From contig JAGRAO010000007.1 in assembly GCA_020434565.1 (NCBI GenBank), forward strand, positions 1-34,931: a DNA stretch of 34,931 bases. The letters run 5' to 3'. Position 1 is the first letter of the stretch; each line of letters starts with the position of its first letter. Below, piece after piece: positions 7,825-16,480 of this stretch. The DNA is from Bdellovibrionales bacterium. GTDB lineage: Bacteria > Bdellovibrionota_C > UBA2361 > RFPC01. A program made the translations under genes and the position numbers. Below the pieces are notes generated by a model, which searched no databases, was not told where the DNA came from, and saw nothing but the letters and a program-made list of their open reading frames with translations.

Positions 7825-10071
7825 ATGCTTGATCGAAGTGAGCATGGGCACCGAGTCGAACCTGGTGCGACAAGCCAAGAAATCAGTTCGTTTGGACAGA
7901 GCTTGCCACCGCTTCGGCTTGTCCCGAATTGGAAAGTTCATGAAGTAAAAACTCTTGAGCAACTCGAGAGAGTGTGTCAGCGGCTCAAAAGAGCACCAAT
8001 CCTCTCTGTCGACACTGAAACCGGCGGAATCGGTGATGAAGCTATCAACCGCCGTCTTGCGCTGATTCAAATCGGAATTCCAAAAGTTGACGCGAAGGGA
8101 AACTACGCAGGGCGCGGGACAACGTATCTCATCGATGTCGTAGCGCTCGAACAGCAAGCAGATGATCTCATGAGAATAAGTGGTGATCATGTCAATCCAC
8201 TCTCGTCACTTAAGTCGATATTGCAGAATGAATCTCAACTGAAGATCGTACAGGCAGGACATTTTGAAGAAGGCCAGTTCTCGAAGTACGATGTGAAATT
8301 AATCGGAACTGATGACACAAAAAAGATGGCTCAGGAGCTTCGGCCCGCCTTGCGAGCTCGAGGTTCTCAAGCGGGTTTTGGCCTTGGTTCTCTTGCTGTT
8401 GAGTTAATAGGAAATACTCTTGATAAAGGTGAACAAGACAGCAAATGGCTCGTGCGCCCTCTCTCTGATGCTCAGCTCAATTACGCAGCACTCGATCCGG
8501 AAGTAACATATGAGGTCTGGAGAGCTTTAAAGGCGGTACAAGATGCCGTCGCCATTTCAACCGGACTTGAAACCTCTCAGTTGGTGTATCAATACGAGCA
8601 AGAAATCATGGCGCATCAGGCAATGATCCGTCCGATAGCGAGCCAAATATTTGTGCTGGAGGATAAGAACCAACAGCGTATTGAACGTATTAAATCCATT
8701 CTCACTCGGGAGGCCGAGGCTCTTAGAATTCCTCTCGATTCACTCACGGACGAAGAACTTCCTGTCTTTGAAGACGATGTTCTCGGTTCGGCAAGGGTTC
8801 GGTTTCGAGAGGAACGAGGTGAGGATATTCAGAAGCTTTTTGAACTTGATCCAAAAGTAGCCAAAGAGGTGGTCTATGAAACAGCAACCAGAAAAGACGT
8901 TGAAGCAGCGTTTGTCCAAAAAGGCGTTACGCCTGCCGATGCTCGAAAGATCTGCGATCGACTTTACGAAAAAGTGGGTACTACCGAACCTTCGCTCAAA
9001 CTCGAGATCGACCTCTCCAGACTCTACCGAGAAGCCAGCGGCCTAGAGGTCATGAAGGACAACTGGAAGAGTTCTGGCGGCACTCTTGATCAGTTTCTCT
9101 CCCGTATGCAGTCGAGTCCCATCTTGTCCCTGTCATGTCCGTCTCAAGGCAAGGAGAAAAAAATTGTTATTGGTCTTCCGAGAGTGCAGCAGGGAAAAGT
9201 AACCAAAGGTGCCGGTCTCATCTTTGAAATTTCAGAGGAGCAACTTTCCCAGCTTGCCGAGACTCAACCCGAGCAGCTCCAGATTCTTCGATCAGTGCTT
9301 TCTGACTCAGAGAGAAGTGTTGTGACGTTTGAGCAGAATAAAGCGTTGTTGTGGATTGAAGAGTTTGGTTTAGAAGTCTCCTGCCTTCAGTCTCTGGTTA
9401 CTGAGGCGGAGCGGTTTCGACCCGATCTCCCAGCATATACTGAAGATATTATCACTGCAGAGGTGCTCGGAGTGGTACCAGGATCATTAAACGATACTCT
9501 TCGCGCAAAGTCAGCGGTAGAAGTAGCACTTGAAATTCGACGCCGAAAGCTCTTGAGTGCGATCGAAGATAAGGACGAAAGAGATCCATGGAAAGTTCAG
9601 ATTGAGAGAGAATTTCGAGCTATACTTGAGGCTCGCGCTGAGAAAATGGCTCTGCTTCGGTCGGTCGGTGAGACTTATGATATTTCGAGAGTTCGAGCTT
9701 CCAAGATACTTGAGCGGCTCACCGAGAATCTCCTCGCCAAAAAGGAGCGGGACGATCAGACAAAAGTAAGGGAGGAAGGGGAGTGGGGTGTCGTCTCAAT
9801 CTCGCAACGCGCTGTTAATGAATTAAATATCCGAGCTCTTCGAGCAGAGTTTCCCGAGATTGCTGACGCTGTACTCAAAGAGAAAATCAATAAGGCTCTG
9901 CTCGAAGTGCTCTGGAAGAAAGAGACGCAGCCACAAATCTTTGAAAAAAACTGGGATAAAGTATTTCCTCCAAATCGGGTGGGGCTATCTTCTTCCGCGG
10001 CTCCAAACTATGGAGCGATTCACCAACCACACTCAACACAGGATTCAATCCGCGCGCGCCGAGCAGCCTAG
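7825..10071 (+). CDS. RNase D-like 3'-5' exonuclease with a long unassigned C-terminal half
   Basis: Residues about 35-240 of this 748-residue protein form a DEDDy exonuclease of the RNase D family: Exo I SVDTETG (Asp63, Glu65), an Exo II equivalent QAGHFEEGQF (residues 143-152), and Exo III with Tyr220 and Asp224 (LNYAALDPEVTYEVW). The family degrades RNA (tRNA 3' ends) or DNA from the 3' end using two metal ions. At Exo II the usual Asp appears to be Glu148. The remaining 500 residues have no domain I can name; there is no obvious HRDC domain. Around 430-530 the pattern of strands and helices resembles a second exonuclease fold without its acidic residues. The tail after about 700 is polar and probably disordered. 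GGAG at 7814-7817 is 7 bases before the ATG and fixes the start. Substrate is unknown. Confidence 0.78.
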   Translation: MLDRSEHGHRVEPGATSQEISSFGQSLPPLRLVPNWKVHEVKTLEQLERVCQRLKRAPILSVDTETGGIGDEAINRRLALIQIGIPKVDAKGNYAGRGTTYLIDVVALEQQADDLMRISGDHVNPLSSLKSILQNESQLKIVQAGHFEEGQFSKYDVKLIGTDDTKKMAQELRPALRARGSQAGFGLGSLAVELIGNTLDKGEQDSKWLVRPLSDAQLNYAALDPEVTYEVWRALKAVQDAVAISTGLETSQLVYQYEQEIMAHQAMIRPIASQIFVLEDKNQQRIERIKSILTREAEALRIPLDSLTDEELPVFEDDVLGSARVRFREERGEDIQKLFELDPKVAKEVVYETATRKDVEAAFVQKGVTPADARKICDRLYEKVGTTEPSLKLEIDLSRLYREASGLEVMKDNWKSSGGTLDQFLSRMQSSPILSLSCPSQGKEKKIVIGLPRVQQGKVTKGAGLIFEISEEQLSQLAETQPEQLQILRSVLSDSERSVVTFEQNKALLWIEEFGLEVSCLQSLVTEAERFRPDLPAYTEDIITAEVLGVVPGSLNDTLRAKSAVEVALEIRRRKLLSAIEDKDERDPWKVQIEREFRAILEARAEKMALLRSVGETYDISRVRASKILERLTENLLAKKERDDQTKVREEGEWGVVSISQRAVNELNIRALRAEFPEIADAVLKEKINKALLEVLWKKETQPQIFEKNWDKVFPPNRVGLSSSAAPNYGAIHQPHSTQDSIRARRAA

Positions 10072-10267
10072 AAGCTCCCGAGATGAGGTTCTCAAACGCT
10101 GTTTCTCTTCCACGAGAACTCTTGTTTTGTGCCTTCCTGTCCTATAAGTCCCGTCGCCGTCGATAGAGATGGAGCGTCGAAAATGAGGGTATTTCCCGTA
10201 AAGCTTCTTGACTGTTGGACCGCTAAAGAGGTCAGAGGACTAACTTCGATATTCAGAGGGACAGACA

Positions 10268-12643
10268 ATGGTTCACTTTACACTTCGGTTCGGCTTTCTC
10301 TTCGTTTTCGCAGCTTTTTCAGTCGTTCAGTCAATTCAAGCACAGGATTCGGTTCGAGAAAGTCTTGAGCTATCTGGCTCTCCAGTAAAGGCTTTGGCGG
10401 CGTCCCCGGATGCAGTAGTTATTCTTGCGGCATCTGAGAGCCCTATTGGTCTTCATTATACAACAAGTTTTGGGGGAGATTGGAAAACCGCAGCCGGCGG
10501 AGATTACAGCGCTGGCTCAGTGCAACAAGTAGCCCTTACTTTCGATGCGGCATTTATCATAGTGAACAACCAGATTCTTCGGAGCGACTTACCATTTGAT
10601 GACGAGGAATGGGAACCAAACTGGGAAAGCGATGATAATCTTCCCCAGCAGATCTCTTTCATCCAAGCAGTAGATTCTTTTCTCATTTATTCGTCGGCAA
10701 ATTCGATCCATGTCTATGACACTGAAACAAACGACGAGGTCGATTCCTTTTCAGCCGCTGATAGCTTTCAAATAAGTCGATTTGGAATCGGTGATTCCTT
10801 TATCCTCCTCGGATCGACTAATGGAGACGGAGACTATCTCAGTGTTGCGTTTGATCCTGGGACCGGTTCACTCGGAAATACTTCTACTGATCTGAGTGGT
10901 GCTACTGGTATCCCAGATGGGCTCGCTTATGGAAGTTTTTTCGTCAACCCTACGAACGGTGATATCTATCAAGGAACCCGCGATAGCAGCGGCGAGAATT
11001 TTGTCGATCTCGTTTACAAAAGTACCGACGAAGGAGCCACGTACAGCGCAACAACTCTCAGTACATTACCAAACGCTATGTGTTTTACCGGCAACATTGT
11101 GGTAGCTGGCGCTCGCTATAGCAAGGACAGCGGAGCAAATTTCAGTGAGCTATTTCGGGGGCAAGAGCAACTTGATGGAGGTCGCTTTGAAGACAAGGCG
11201 TGCCTGATCGATCCTTCCAACGGCGAAAATGCTTACCTTACGACAAACGAAGGAGTAGATGTTACTTCGAATCTAAAAACGAACGATTCAACCCCTTCTT
11301 GGACACCGGGAACATCTGGCCTTACCGGAACCCTCGTCTATACAGTCTCTCAATCTCCAGTGACAGAGGGACAAGCGGTACTCGGCACGAGTTCAGGCGT
11401 TGCTTTTACTGCCAACTTTACCGGAGACGAAGTCAGCTGGGTGTATCCAATATGCCCCGGAAACGACTGTGTTGGAGGAGCTAATGTTCAGATGGATCCA
11501 TCTGAAGCTGGAGTCATTTACTACGGGTCTGGAAATATTCGAAAGGGGACAGTGTCAACTGACGGAGATGATATCAGCGTTACGTTTGAGAATTGGGCTT
11601 CGAAGCCTTCTGACACTGTAAACTATTCGGTATTTGGAACTTTTGAGGCATTGCCAAACTTTCTTGTGGCTGGCTACGTAAGAACCGAAGGCCAGATAGA
11701 TGGGGGGCTCTATTTCTACGACAAGGAAGATCCAGAGAACCCAGTGTCCTCTGACGATCTCGACGGTAAACCGATTGCTGCCTTCCTTCCATTGAGCTCA
11801 GACCTCATGTTCGCTGGAGTTGGAGTCTCCTCTGAAGAGGATGAGGAACTTCGTGGGCTCTATCGAAGTTCAGATGGTGGATCAACTTGGACAAAGGAGA
11901 CGGATACGGATCTTCCCGACCTTCTCTTGGTCGAAGCGTTTGCCTACGACGAAGACAGTGACTTTCTCTATTTTGCAACTTCTGGTGAGGGAGGAGTTCC
12001 GACGGTGTTGCGCCTTGCCAATGCTTTAAATAGTGGCACCGATTGGGAAGCACCAGACGAGGCGATCGACACCGATGAAAGTGGTGCTCCAAGCGATATT
12101 ACGGTCGATCCAGACGATGGTTTTGTTTACGTCAGTATCGGAAATAAGATTTATCGCTCAACCGACAATGCTCGGACTTTTGAATTGTATTTTACCGGCC
12201 TCTCCGGAGAAGAAACGAGCGCCTTAGAATCTACTGAAGAAAGCGATAGTCAGACCCAATCCCTTCGGGCAAGGGGAGGTTCTCGGTATCGGCTCGTACA
12301 AGCGTCAAGTGCTGGAATCTTTGCGCTTGGAGACAGCGTTGAGACAACTTGCTCATTAGGGCTTAACAGCGAATGCAAGGGGTCCGCCGAAAAGAACTCG
12401 ACCTGTTCTCTGAACGTGAAGCTCAAGAATGCATCTTCAAAAGTTGGAGTTCAGGGCACCTATCGGCTTCAGAAGCGAAAGAACCAGAAAAAGCCTTGGA
12501 AAAATGTCGGGAAAGAACGAACGACCTCTTCGAAAGGGAAGGGCAAGATCAAGGTTCGAGCAAAAAAGAGCGCGCAGTATCGGGTCGTGTTTAGCACACC
12601 TGGATGCGTGACGACCAACAAGCGCTTGAAAGTAAGCAAGTAA
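10268..12643 (+). CDS. Secreted beta-propeller-like protein with Asp-box (BNR) repeats and basic Cys-containing tail
   Basis: The 791-residue product starts with a signal peptide (hydrophobic 5-20, likely cleaved near SIQA|QD, about residue 25). The body is acidic and rich in Asp, Ser, Gly and Thr, with recurring Asp-box-like motifs of the S-x-D-x-G-x-[TS]-[WYF] kind: YKSTDEGATYS, YSKDSGANFS, YRSSDGGSTW and a degenerate YRSTDNARTF. These point to a BNR/sortilin-like propeller. The last 95 or so residues are different: four Cys plus many Lys/Arg (LQKRKNQKKPWKNVGKER), ending KRLKVSK. The tail may bind a polyanion, peptidoglycan or the cell surface, which is inference. AGAGGGA stands 8 bases before the ATG. 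A hairpin terminator follows the stop codon. No enzymatic residues are recognised, so a structural or binding role is as likely as catalysis. Confidence 0.75.
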   Translation: MVHFTLRFGFLFVFAAFSVVQSIQAQDSVRESLELSGSPVKALAASPDAVVILAASESPIGLHYTTSFGGDWKTAAGGDYSAGSVQQVALTFDAAFIIVNNQILRSDLPFDDEEWEPNWESDDNLPQQISFIQAVDSFLIYSSANSIHVYDTETNDEVDSFSAADSFQISRFGIGDSFILLGSTNGDGDYLSVAFDPGTGSLGNTSTDLSGATGIPDGLAYGSFFVNPTNGDIYQGTRDSSGENFVDLVYKSTDEGATYSATTLSTLPNAMCFTGNIVVAGARYSKDSGANFSELFRGQEQLDGGRFEDKACLIDPSNGENAYLTTNEGVDVTSNLKTNDSTPSWTPGTSGLTGTLVYTVSQSPVTEGQAVLGTSSGVAFTANFTGDEVSWVYPICPGNDCVGGANVQMDPSEAGVIYYGSGNIRKGTVSTDGDDISVTFENWASKPSDTVNYSVFGTFEALPNFLVAGYVRTEGQIDGGLYFYDKEDPENPVSSDDLDGKPIAAFLPLSSDLMFAGVGVSSEEDEELRGLYRSSDGGSTWTKETDTDLPDLLLVEAFAYDEDSDFLYFATSGEGGVPTVLRLANALNSGTDWEAPDEAIDTDESGAPSDITVDPDDGFVYVSIGNKIYRSTDNARTFELYFTGLSGEETSALESTEESDSQTQSLRARGGSRYRLVQASSAGIFALGDSVETTCSLGLNSECKGSAEKNSTCSLNVKLKNASSKVGVQGTYRLQKRKNQKKPWKNVGKERTTSSKGKGKIKVRAKKSAQYRVVFSTPGCVTTNKRLKVSK

Positions 12644-12672
12644 AATCACGCTTGTAACGTTTAAGCTCGGTT

Positions 12673-12719
12673 GGTCGAAGGGAGTCTTTCCTTTCGGCCA
12701 GCGACTTTTCTCAACTTTT
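12673..12719 (+). terminator. Hairpin terminator after the propeller gene
   Basis: GGTCGAAGGGA (12673-12683) pairs with TCCTTTCGGCC (12689-12699) over 11 bp, two of them G-U, with a 5-base loop. A T-rich tract with two TTTT runs follows (12706-12719), matching rho-independent termination of the plus-strand gene. On the minus strand, where the recJ-type gene ends at 12722, the stem is not followed by T residues. Confidence 0.6.
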
Positions 12720-12721
12720 CG

Positions 12722-14734
12722 TTAAGCTCCCGCTGTTTCAACGGGAGAGGCCGCAAGAATACGCAACCGTACTTCGTATTCGTCACTGTGTTTTTCCCGG
12801 CGATAAAGATACGGCTTTGCTATGACATGCACATCTGCCTCATCGCGAAGGATAGGGTGCTCCCTCGTAAAAAAGAGCGTTGCTTTGATCTTGGAGCCGT
12901 CTCCTTGCCGGAAAGTGACTTCAAGGTGCCCCTTCGGTGTGACCTCGGTTCCAAACACAAACATATTCTCAAAGAGATATCGAGCACCGGGATTACCGCG
13001 ACCACACGGTTCAAGAATTTTTTGCCCGTTCACGATCGCTTTTGGAGCTTTCAATAATTCCTCAATAGTAAGAACTGTATCAGGCTTAACGAGAAACGGC
13101 TTCACTTCTGGTGTGCGCTGTTCCTTGGCTCCACGTTGAATCGCTGCGATAAATTCATCGAGCTGTTTTTGAGCCAGGCGCACTCCTCCGGCTCCTTCGT
13201 GCCCCCCGTAGTGGGTTACACAGTGAGCCGCGCAAGAAAGGAGCTTCTCGATGTCATAGCGCTTCTCTTTCTCCTGGCTTGGATTTCCGCTATCTGGTGC
13301 CCTGGCAGAGCCGGTAAGAGATCCCTTTGAGGAGTTCGTGAGCAAAATAACTGGGATATTCAGATTTTCAGCAACGCTTGCGGCCGCAGGGCCAATCACA
13401 CCGGGATGGAGCGTTTCGTCGGCAAACACGAGCGCTTCTGTTCCGGCGGGAAGCGATTGAAAGTGAGCTAGAGCTTTTTCTTCAGCAAGACGTTGGTCCT
13501 TTCGCCGCCTAACGTTGAGACCGGTAATTTTCTCAGCGAGTCTGACAGTTGCTCTATCGAAGCGCTTTCGGAGAAGGAGGTTTGTTGCCAGTTCTACTCC
13601 GGCTGGTCCCTCTTCTGTAACCATTCTTCCAGGAGCGTTTAATCGGGGTCCAAATTCAAACCCTAAATCACTCGCTTCGATCTTTCTCTTAATATTGGAG
13701 ACATACTTGAGAGCTCGAACGGCTGGAATCGGGCCCGAATTAGGATCCTTTTTGTCTTCTTGAACATTCATGAAGTGGAGAGCTTCACGGAGAAAGGCGC
13801 GATTTTTTCCGACGACCTTCATCTGATCGGCCACCAGCGCAAGTCCGGCCATCTGAATCAATCGACGAGAATCGATCCCTTCAGCGGCATACCGTATGTA
13901 CTCCTCACCACATTTCGAGAGTGCTTCCCGTATGCGTAGAGCAGTGAAAAAGGTCAATTGAGCAGCACAGAGATCGCCATCGCCATAACCGCAATTCGGC
14001 TGCATCGGATCGACAAACGCATCAGCATTCGGGGCGTGAAGGGCACCGGTTTGTGGATCTCGGGAGAGTCTATGGTGATCAATAATGACCACCTTGAGTC
14101 CCTTTGATTTAGCATAGTCTACCACGTCGTGTTGAGTGGCCCCGATATCCATCGCTATGAGAAGTTTCGCCTTTGACCGTAATGCGCGGTCAACCATATC
14201 TTTGGTGAGACCGTAGCCCCCGTGTTTTCCATAGCGATTCGCGGCGAGCTGTTTGCACTTCGGTGCTCCCATCCGTTGACAGACATCACTCAGAATTGCG
14301 AAGGAACAAGCACCATCCACGTCATAGTCGTGAGCAAGCGCTATTTTTTCCCTGCGAACAATTGCCGACGAAACGATCTCAGCTGCTGTGTCTATACCTT
14401 TGATTGTTCCAAAATCTCGAAACGCCTCCTCCCATGTCTCGTGTTGATACTGGTCAAGAGCTTTACTTGTCGTAACACCTCGATTGACTAAGACTTCAGC
14501 CGTCTTTGGATGAAGCTCGTCGGAAGCTCGTACAAGACGATGAGCGGCTCTTGCACGCTTCGCAAGTTCCGCCGTTGAGTAGTCAGGTAGATGGACCTGT
14601 TTTCGTGAAGCGACCGCACTTTCTTGAACTGCTTCGGCAATTCCGTCTTGCCGACTTCTCTTCTCAAATCCACCTGCTTTGGCGCGACTTGCGGAATCAT
14701 CTCCGGGGTCGCGCTGAGAGACGCTCAGATTCAT
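12722..14734 (-). CDS. recJ: Single-strand DNA exonuclease RecJ (DHH family)
   Basis: RecJ degrades single-stranded DNA 5' to 3' in RecF-pathway recombination and in base-excision and mismatch repair. The 670-residue protein shows the DHH-family motifs in order: DYDVDG at 136-141, NRYGKHGGYGLT near 167-177, MDIGATQHD from 195, DHH at 219-221, VADQMKVVGKNR near 307-318, and the DHHA1 motif GGHEGAGG near residue 510. A C-terminal RecJ OB-like part follows. The first 50 or so residues are polar and poorly ordered in appearance, an extension not needed for catalysis. GGHEGAGG has Gly where AAG is common. A near-consensus promoter lies upstream. A second recJ copy elsewhere in the genome cannot be excluded, so the symbol carries some risk. 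Confidence 0.88.
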   Translation of the reverse strand: MNLSVSQRDPGDDSASRAKAGGFEKRSRQDGIAEAVQESAVASRKQVHLPDYSTAELAKRARAAHRLVRASDELHPKTAEVLVNRGVTTSKALDQYQHETWEEAFRDFGTIKGIDTAAEIVSSAIVRREKIALAHDYDVDGACSFAILSDVCQRMGAPKCKQLAANRYGKHGGYGLTKDMVDRALRSKAKLLIAMDIGATQHDVVDYAKSKGLKVVIIDHHRLSRDPQTGALHAPNADAFVDPMQPNCGYGDGDLCAAQLTFFTALRIREALSKCGEEYIRYAAEGIDSRRLIQMAGLALVADQMKVVGKNRAFLREALHFMNVQEDKKDPNSGPIPAVRALKYVSNIKRKIEASDLGFEFGPRLNAPGRMVTEEGPAGVELATNLLLRKRFDRATVRLAEKITGLNVRRRKDQRLAEEKALAHFQSLPAGTEALVFADETLHPGVIGPAAASVAENLNIPVILLTNSSKGSLTGSARAPDSGNPSQEKEKRYDIEKLLSCAAHCVTHYGGHEGAGGVRLAQKQLDEFIAAIQRGAKEQRTPEVKPFLVKPDTVLTIEELLKAPKAIVNGQKILEPCGRGNPGARYLFENMFVFGTEVTPKGHLEVTFRQGDGSKIKATLFFTREHPILRDEADVHVIAKPYLYRREKHSDEYEVRLRILAASPVETAGA

Positions 14735-14783
14735 GACTTCGTTCTCTTGAAATGGTTATCGACAACAGGTGGGCTGTAACACC

Positions 14784-14811
14784 ATTATAGGGAAGAGAGA
14801 GGTTGAATCAA
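14784..14811 (-). promoter_or_regulatory. Sigma-70-type promoter of the recJ gene
   Basis: On the minus strand TTGATT (14811-14806), a 16-bp spacer and a perfect TATAAT (14789-14784) lie about 50 bases upstream of the recJ ATG. The predicted start of transcription is near 14777. A/T-rich sequence just upstream of the -35 box could act as an UP element. Confidence 0.65.
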
Positions 14812-14869
14812 AAAGACTTTTCGCTGGGGGCTAGTAAAAAAAGAGAGATTTTGCAGTAGGTTAGGTTGC

Positions 14870-16114
14870 TCATCGCCTGTGGTGAGGAGTCTTTTCAAAC
14901 TTCCCTTCCTTAAGAAAGTTTACAAAGGAGAGAAAGACCCCGTTGGTCCATCCGAAACCAAGCTGGTCTGGGTATCGGTCTTCCACGGCCCGCTCGCCTC
15001 GAACCACGTCGTATTTTTCAAAGTTCGTGTTGTTCTGTAGGTAAATTCGATTTACGAGGTCGAGCCATTTTGTCGCCAGCCTTGTCGCCTCCTTTTCAAA
15101 GCCTTGACGGGCAAGTCCTTCGACAACGATCCAATGCAGAGGAGCCCAACCGTTCGGCCATGCCCACTGCTTGTGTACTTCTCCCTGTGCAGGTTTCCAC
15201 TCCTCGGTCGTAGCAAGACCAAAATCATATTCAAATTTCTGAAGTGAAAGTTCGACCATACGTGACGACTGTTCCGGAGTTGTTATGCCTGCCCAGAGCG
15301 GAAAAAAGCCAGCCAAGGAATAAAATGTACTCCGTCGTTCATGGGCTAAATCAAAATCAAAGAAAAAATTTTTTTCTGCATCCCAAAGGACTTCGTTCAT
15401 AACTTCTCGACGTCTCTCGCGGCGGCGTTTCCACCCTTCAAATTCGCCATCGCCAACAATCTTTGAAAAATCCATAAAATCGCTTTCATACTGAAAAAGG
15501 AGAGAATTGAGATCGACAGCGAGAAAATCAAGACACCGGTTTTCAAAGCGGGGAGTCATATCCCAGCCGGATTCAGCCTCCGCGGCGTTATGCCAGATGT
15601 TCAAATCGAAATATCTCGAAAGATAGCGCTTCATCTCTCGTTGGTCAGGGAACTGTTTTCCCCGCCAAATCGACCAATACTCTTTTTGGGCTATGAGGTA
15701 TCCTCGCTCAAGGAAATTCCGTGTCTCATGATGCGAAGCCCCTTGGGCCTCGAGTACCTCGAGAGAGAGTTTTATCATCGACGTGAGGAAGGGAGGTTGA
15801 GACCGGCTGAGGAAGTAAAAGCGACTTGCATTGGGTATGCGGCCGAATCGCTCAAAGAGATAGAGTAAGTTCTCGGTCATATCAACGATATGATGAGCAA
15901 ACGGAGTAAACTTGAGACCCACCGAGATAAAAAAGGAATCCCAGTAGTACATCTCTTGGAAGATTGCATGGTTTGCCGTCAAAAATGGCCGCGGGAGACC
16001 TATAAGAGTTCCGTGATCGTGAGGACTGTGAATTCGAAGCTTCTCCCAATACGATTCGATGTACTCGAGGCACTCACTATATTTGTTGAGATTTACTGTT
16101 CCAGAATCAGCCAT
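14870..16114 (-). CDS. Trehalase-like (alpha/alpha)6 glycoside hydrolase, GH37 or GH63 type
   Basis: This 414-residue protein has no signal peptide, so it is probably cytoplasmic. It keeps the landmarks of inverting GH37/GH63 enzymes: FQEMYYWDSFF at 52-62, SRSQPPF near 103-109, ESGWDMTPRF with the presumed acid Asp185, QWAWPNGWAP at 316-325, and NFEKYDV with the presumed base Glu366, then GFGWTNGV. Compared with classical trehalases (about 550 residues) it is short. The -1 subsite Arg of the GGRF-E-YYWD motif is replaced (IFQEMYYWD, Ile51), and QWD is QWA. The length is close to mannosylglycerate or glucosylglycerate hydrolases of GH63, so a compatible-solute hydrolase is a serious alternative to trehalase. 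It overlaps the small upstream gene by 22 bp, suggesting coupled translation. Fold and mechanism are confident, substrate is not. Confidence 0.8.
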   Translation of the reverse strand: MADSGTVNLNKYSECLEYIESYWEKLRIHSPHDHGTLIGLPRPFLTANHAIFQEMYYWDSFFISVGLKFTPFAHHIVDMTENLLYLFERFGRIPNASRFYFLSRSQPPFLTSMIKLSLEVLEAQGASHHETRNFLERGYLIAQKEYWSIWRGKQFPDQREMKRYLSRYFDLNIWHNAAEAESGWDMTPRFENRCLDFLAVDLNSLLFQYESDFMDFSKIVGDGEFEGWKRRRERRREVMNEVLWDAEKNFFFDFDLAHERRSTFYSLAGFFPLWAGITTPEQSSRMVELSLQKFEYDFGLATTEEWKPAQGEVHKQWAWPNGWAPLHWIVVEGLARQGFEKEATRLATKWLDLVNRIYLQNNTNFEKYDVVRGERAVEDRYPDQLGFGWTNGVFLSFVNFLKEGKFEKTPHHRR

Positions 16115-16389
16115 AAATTTTCTACCAGAGTCACAACCAACACCTGTTTATTCGAATCGAGTTCTTTGTTTGTACGAGAGCGAACAAGGCACTTCAGCTC
16201 AGGGCGCACTTTAAGAGCTTCATAACAGAATAAACTAAAGCTCCTTGCAATTGCTCGTTCTTCAAACCTGAGCTCCGTCCGGCCGAGCACACCGCCGAAG
16301 GGAAGTCTCCCAGAGGGGCTAATAAAGACTGCCCACCGAAAACAGTCAAAGGCGCCTCGTATTTGGCCGTGGTAACCAACCAAGTTCAT
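16093..16389 (-). CDS. Small protein of unknown function upstream of the glycosidase
   Basis: A 98-residue frame starts at ATG 16389 and ends 22 bp inside the glycosidase gene. Its content looks protein-like: alternating hydrophobic strands (GAFDCFRWAVFISPSG, then TELRFEERAIARSF), codon use like the neighbours, and a hydrophobic C-terminus (VLVVTLVENLWLILEQ). I recognise no family. Overlap with the downstream start is the usual form of translational coupling. The start is uncertain: there is no good Shine-Dalgarno sequence at 16389, and an in-frame GTG ten codons or so upstream is possible. If real, it forms an operon with the glycosidase and could modulate it. It could also be a chance frame. 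Confidence 0.4.
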   Translation of the reverse strand: MNLVGYHGQIRGAFDCFRWAVFISPSGRLPFGGVLGRTELRFEERAIARSFSLFCYEALKVRPELKCLVRSRTNKELDSNKQVLVVTLVENLWLILEQ

Positions 16390-16444
16390 TGGCAGGCGGT
16401 ATATAAGGGCGCTCACCGAAGAGTTCAGAGCGAGAGTTTCCCAG

Positions 16445-16478
16445 TTGGAGAAGCGACGACATCTGTTATATATATAAC
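16445..16478. promoter_or_regulatory. Divergent promoter region with a 14-bp TA-rich palindrome
   Basis: GTTATATATATAAC (16465-16478) is a perfect palindrome ending two bases before the plus-strand ATG at 16481. It includes TATATA boxes readable in both directions. TTGGAG at 16445-16450 could serve as a weak -35 for the plus-strand gene. A -10 here would place transcription start at or next to the ATG. Confidence 0.4.
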
Positions 16479-16480
16479 GA

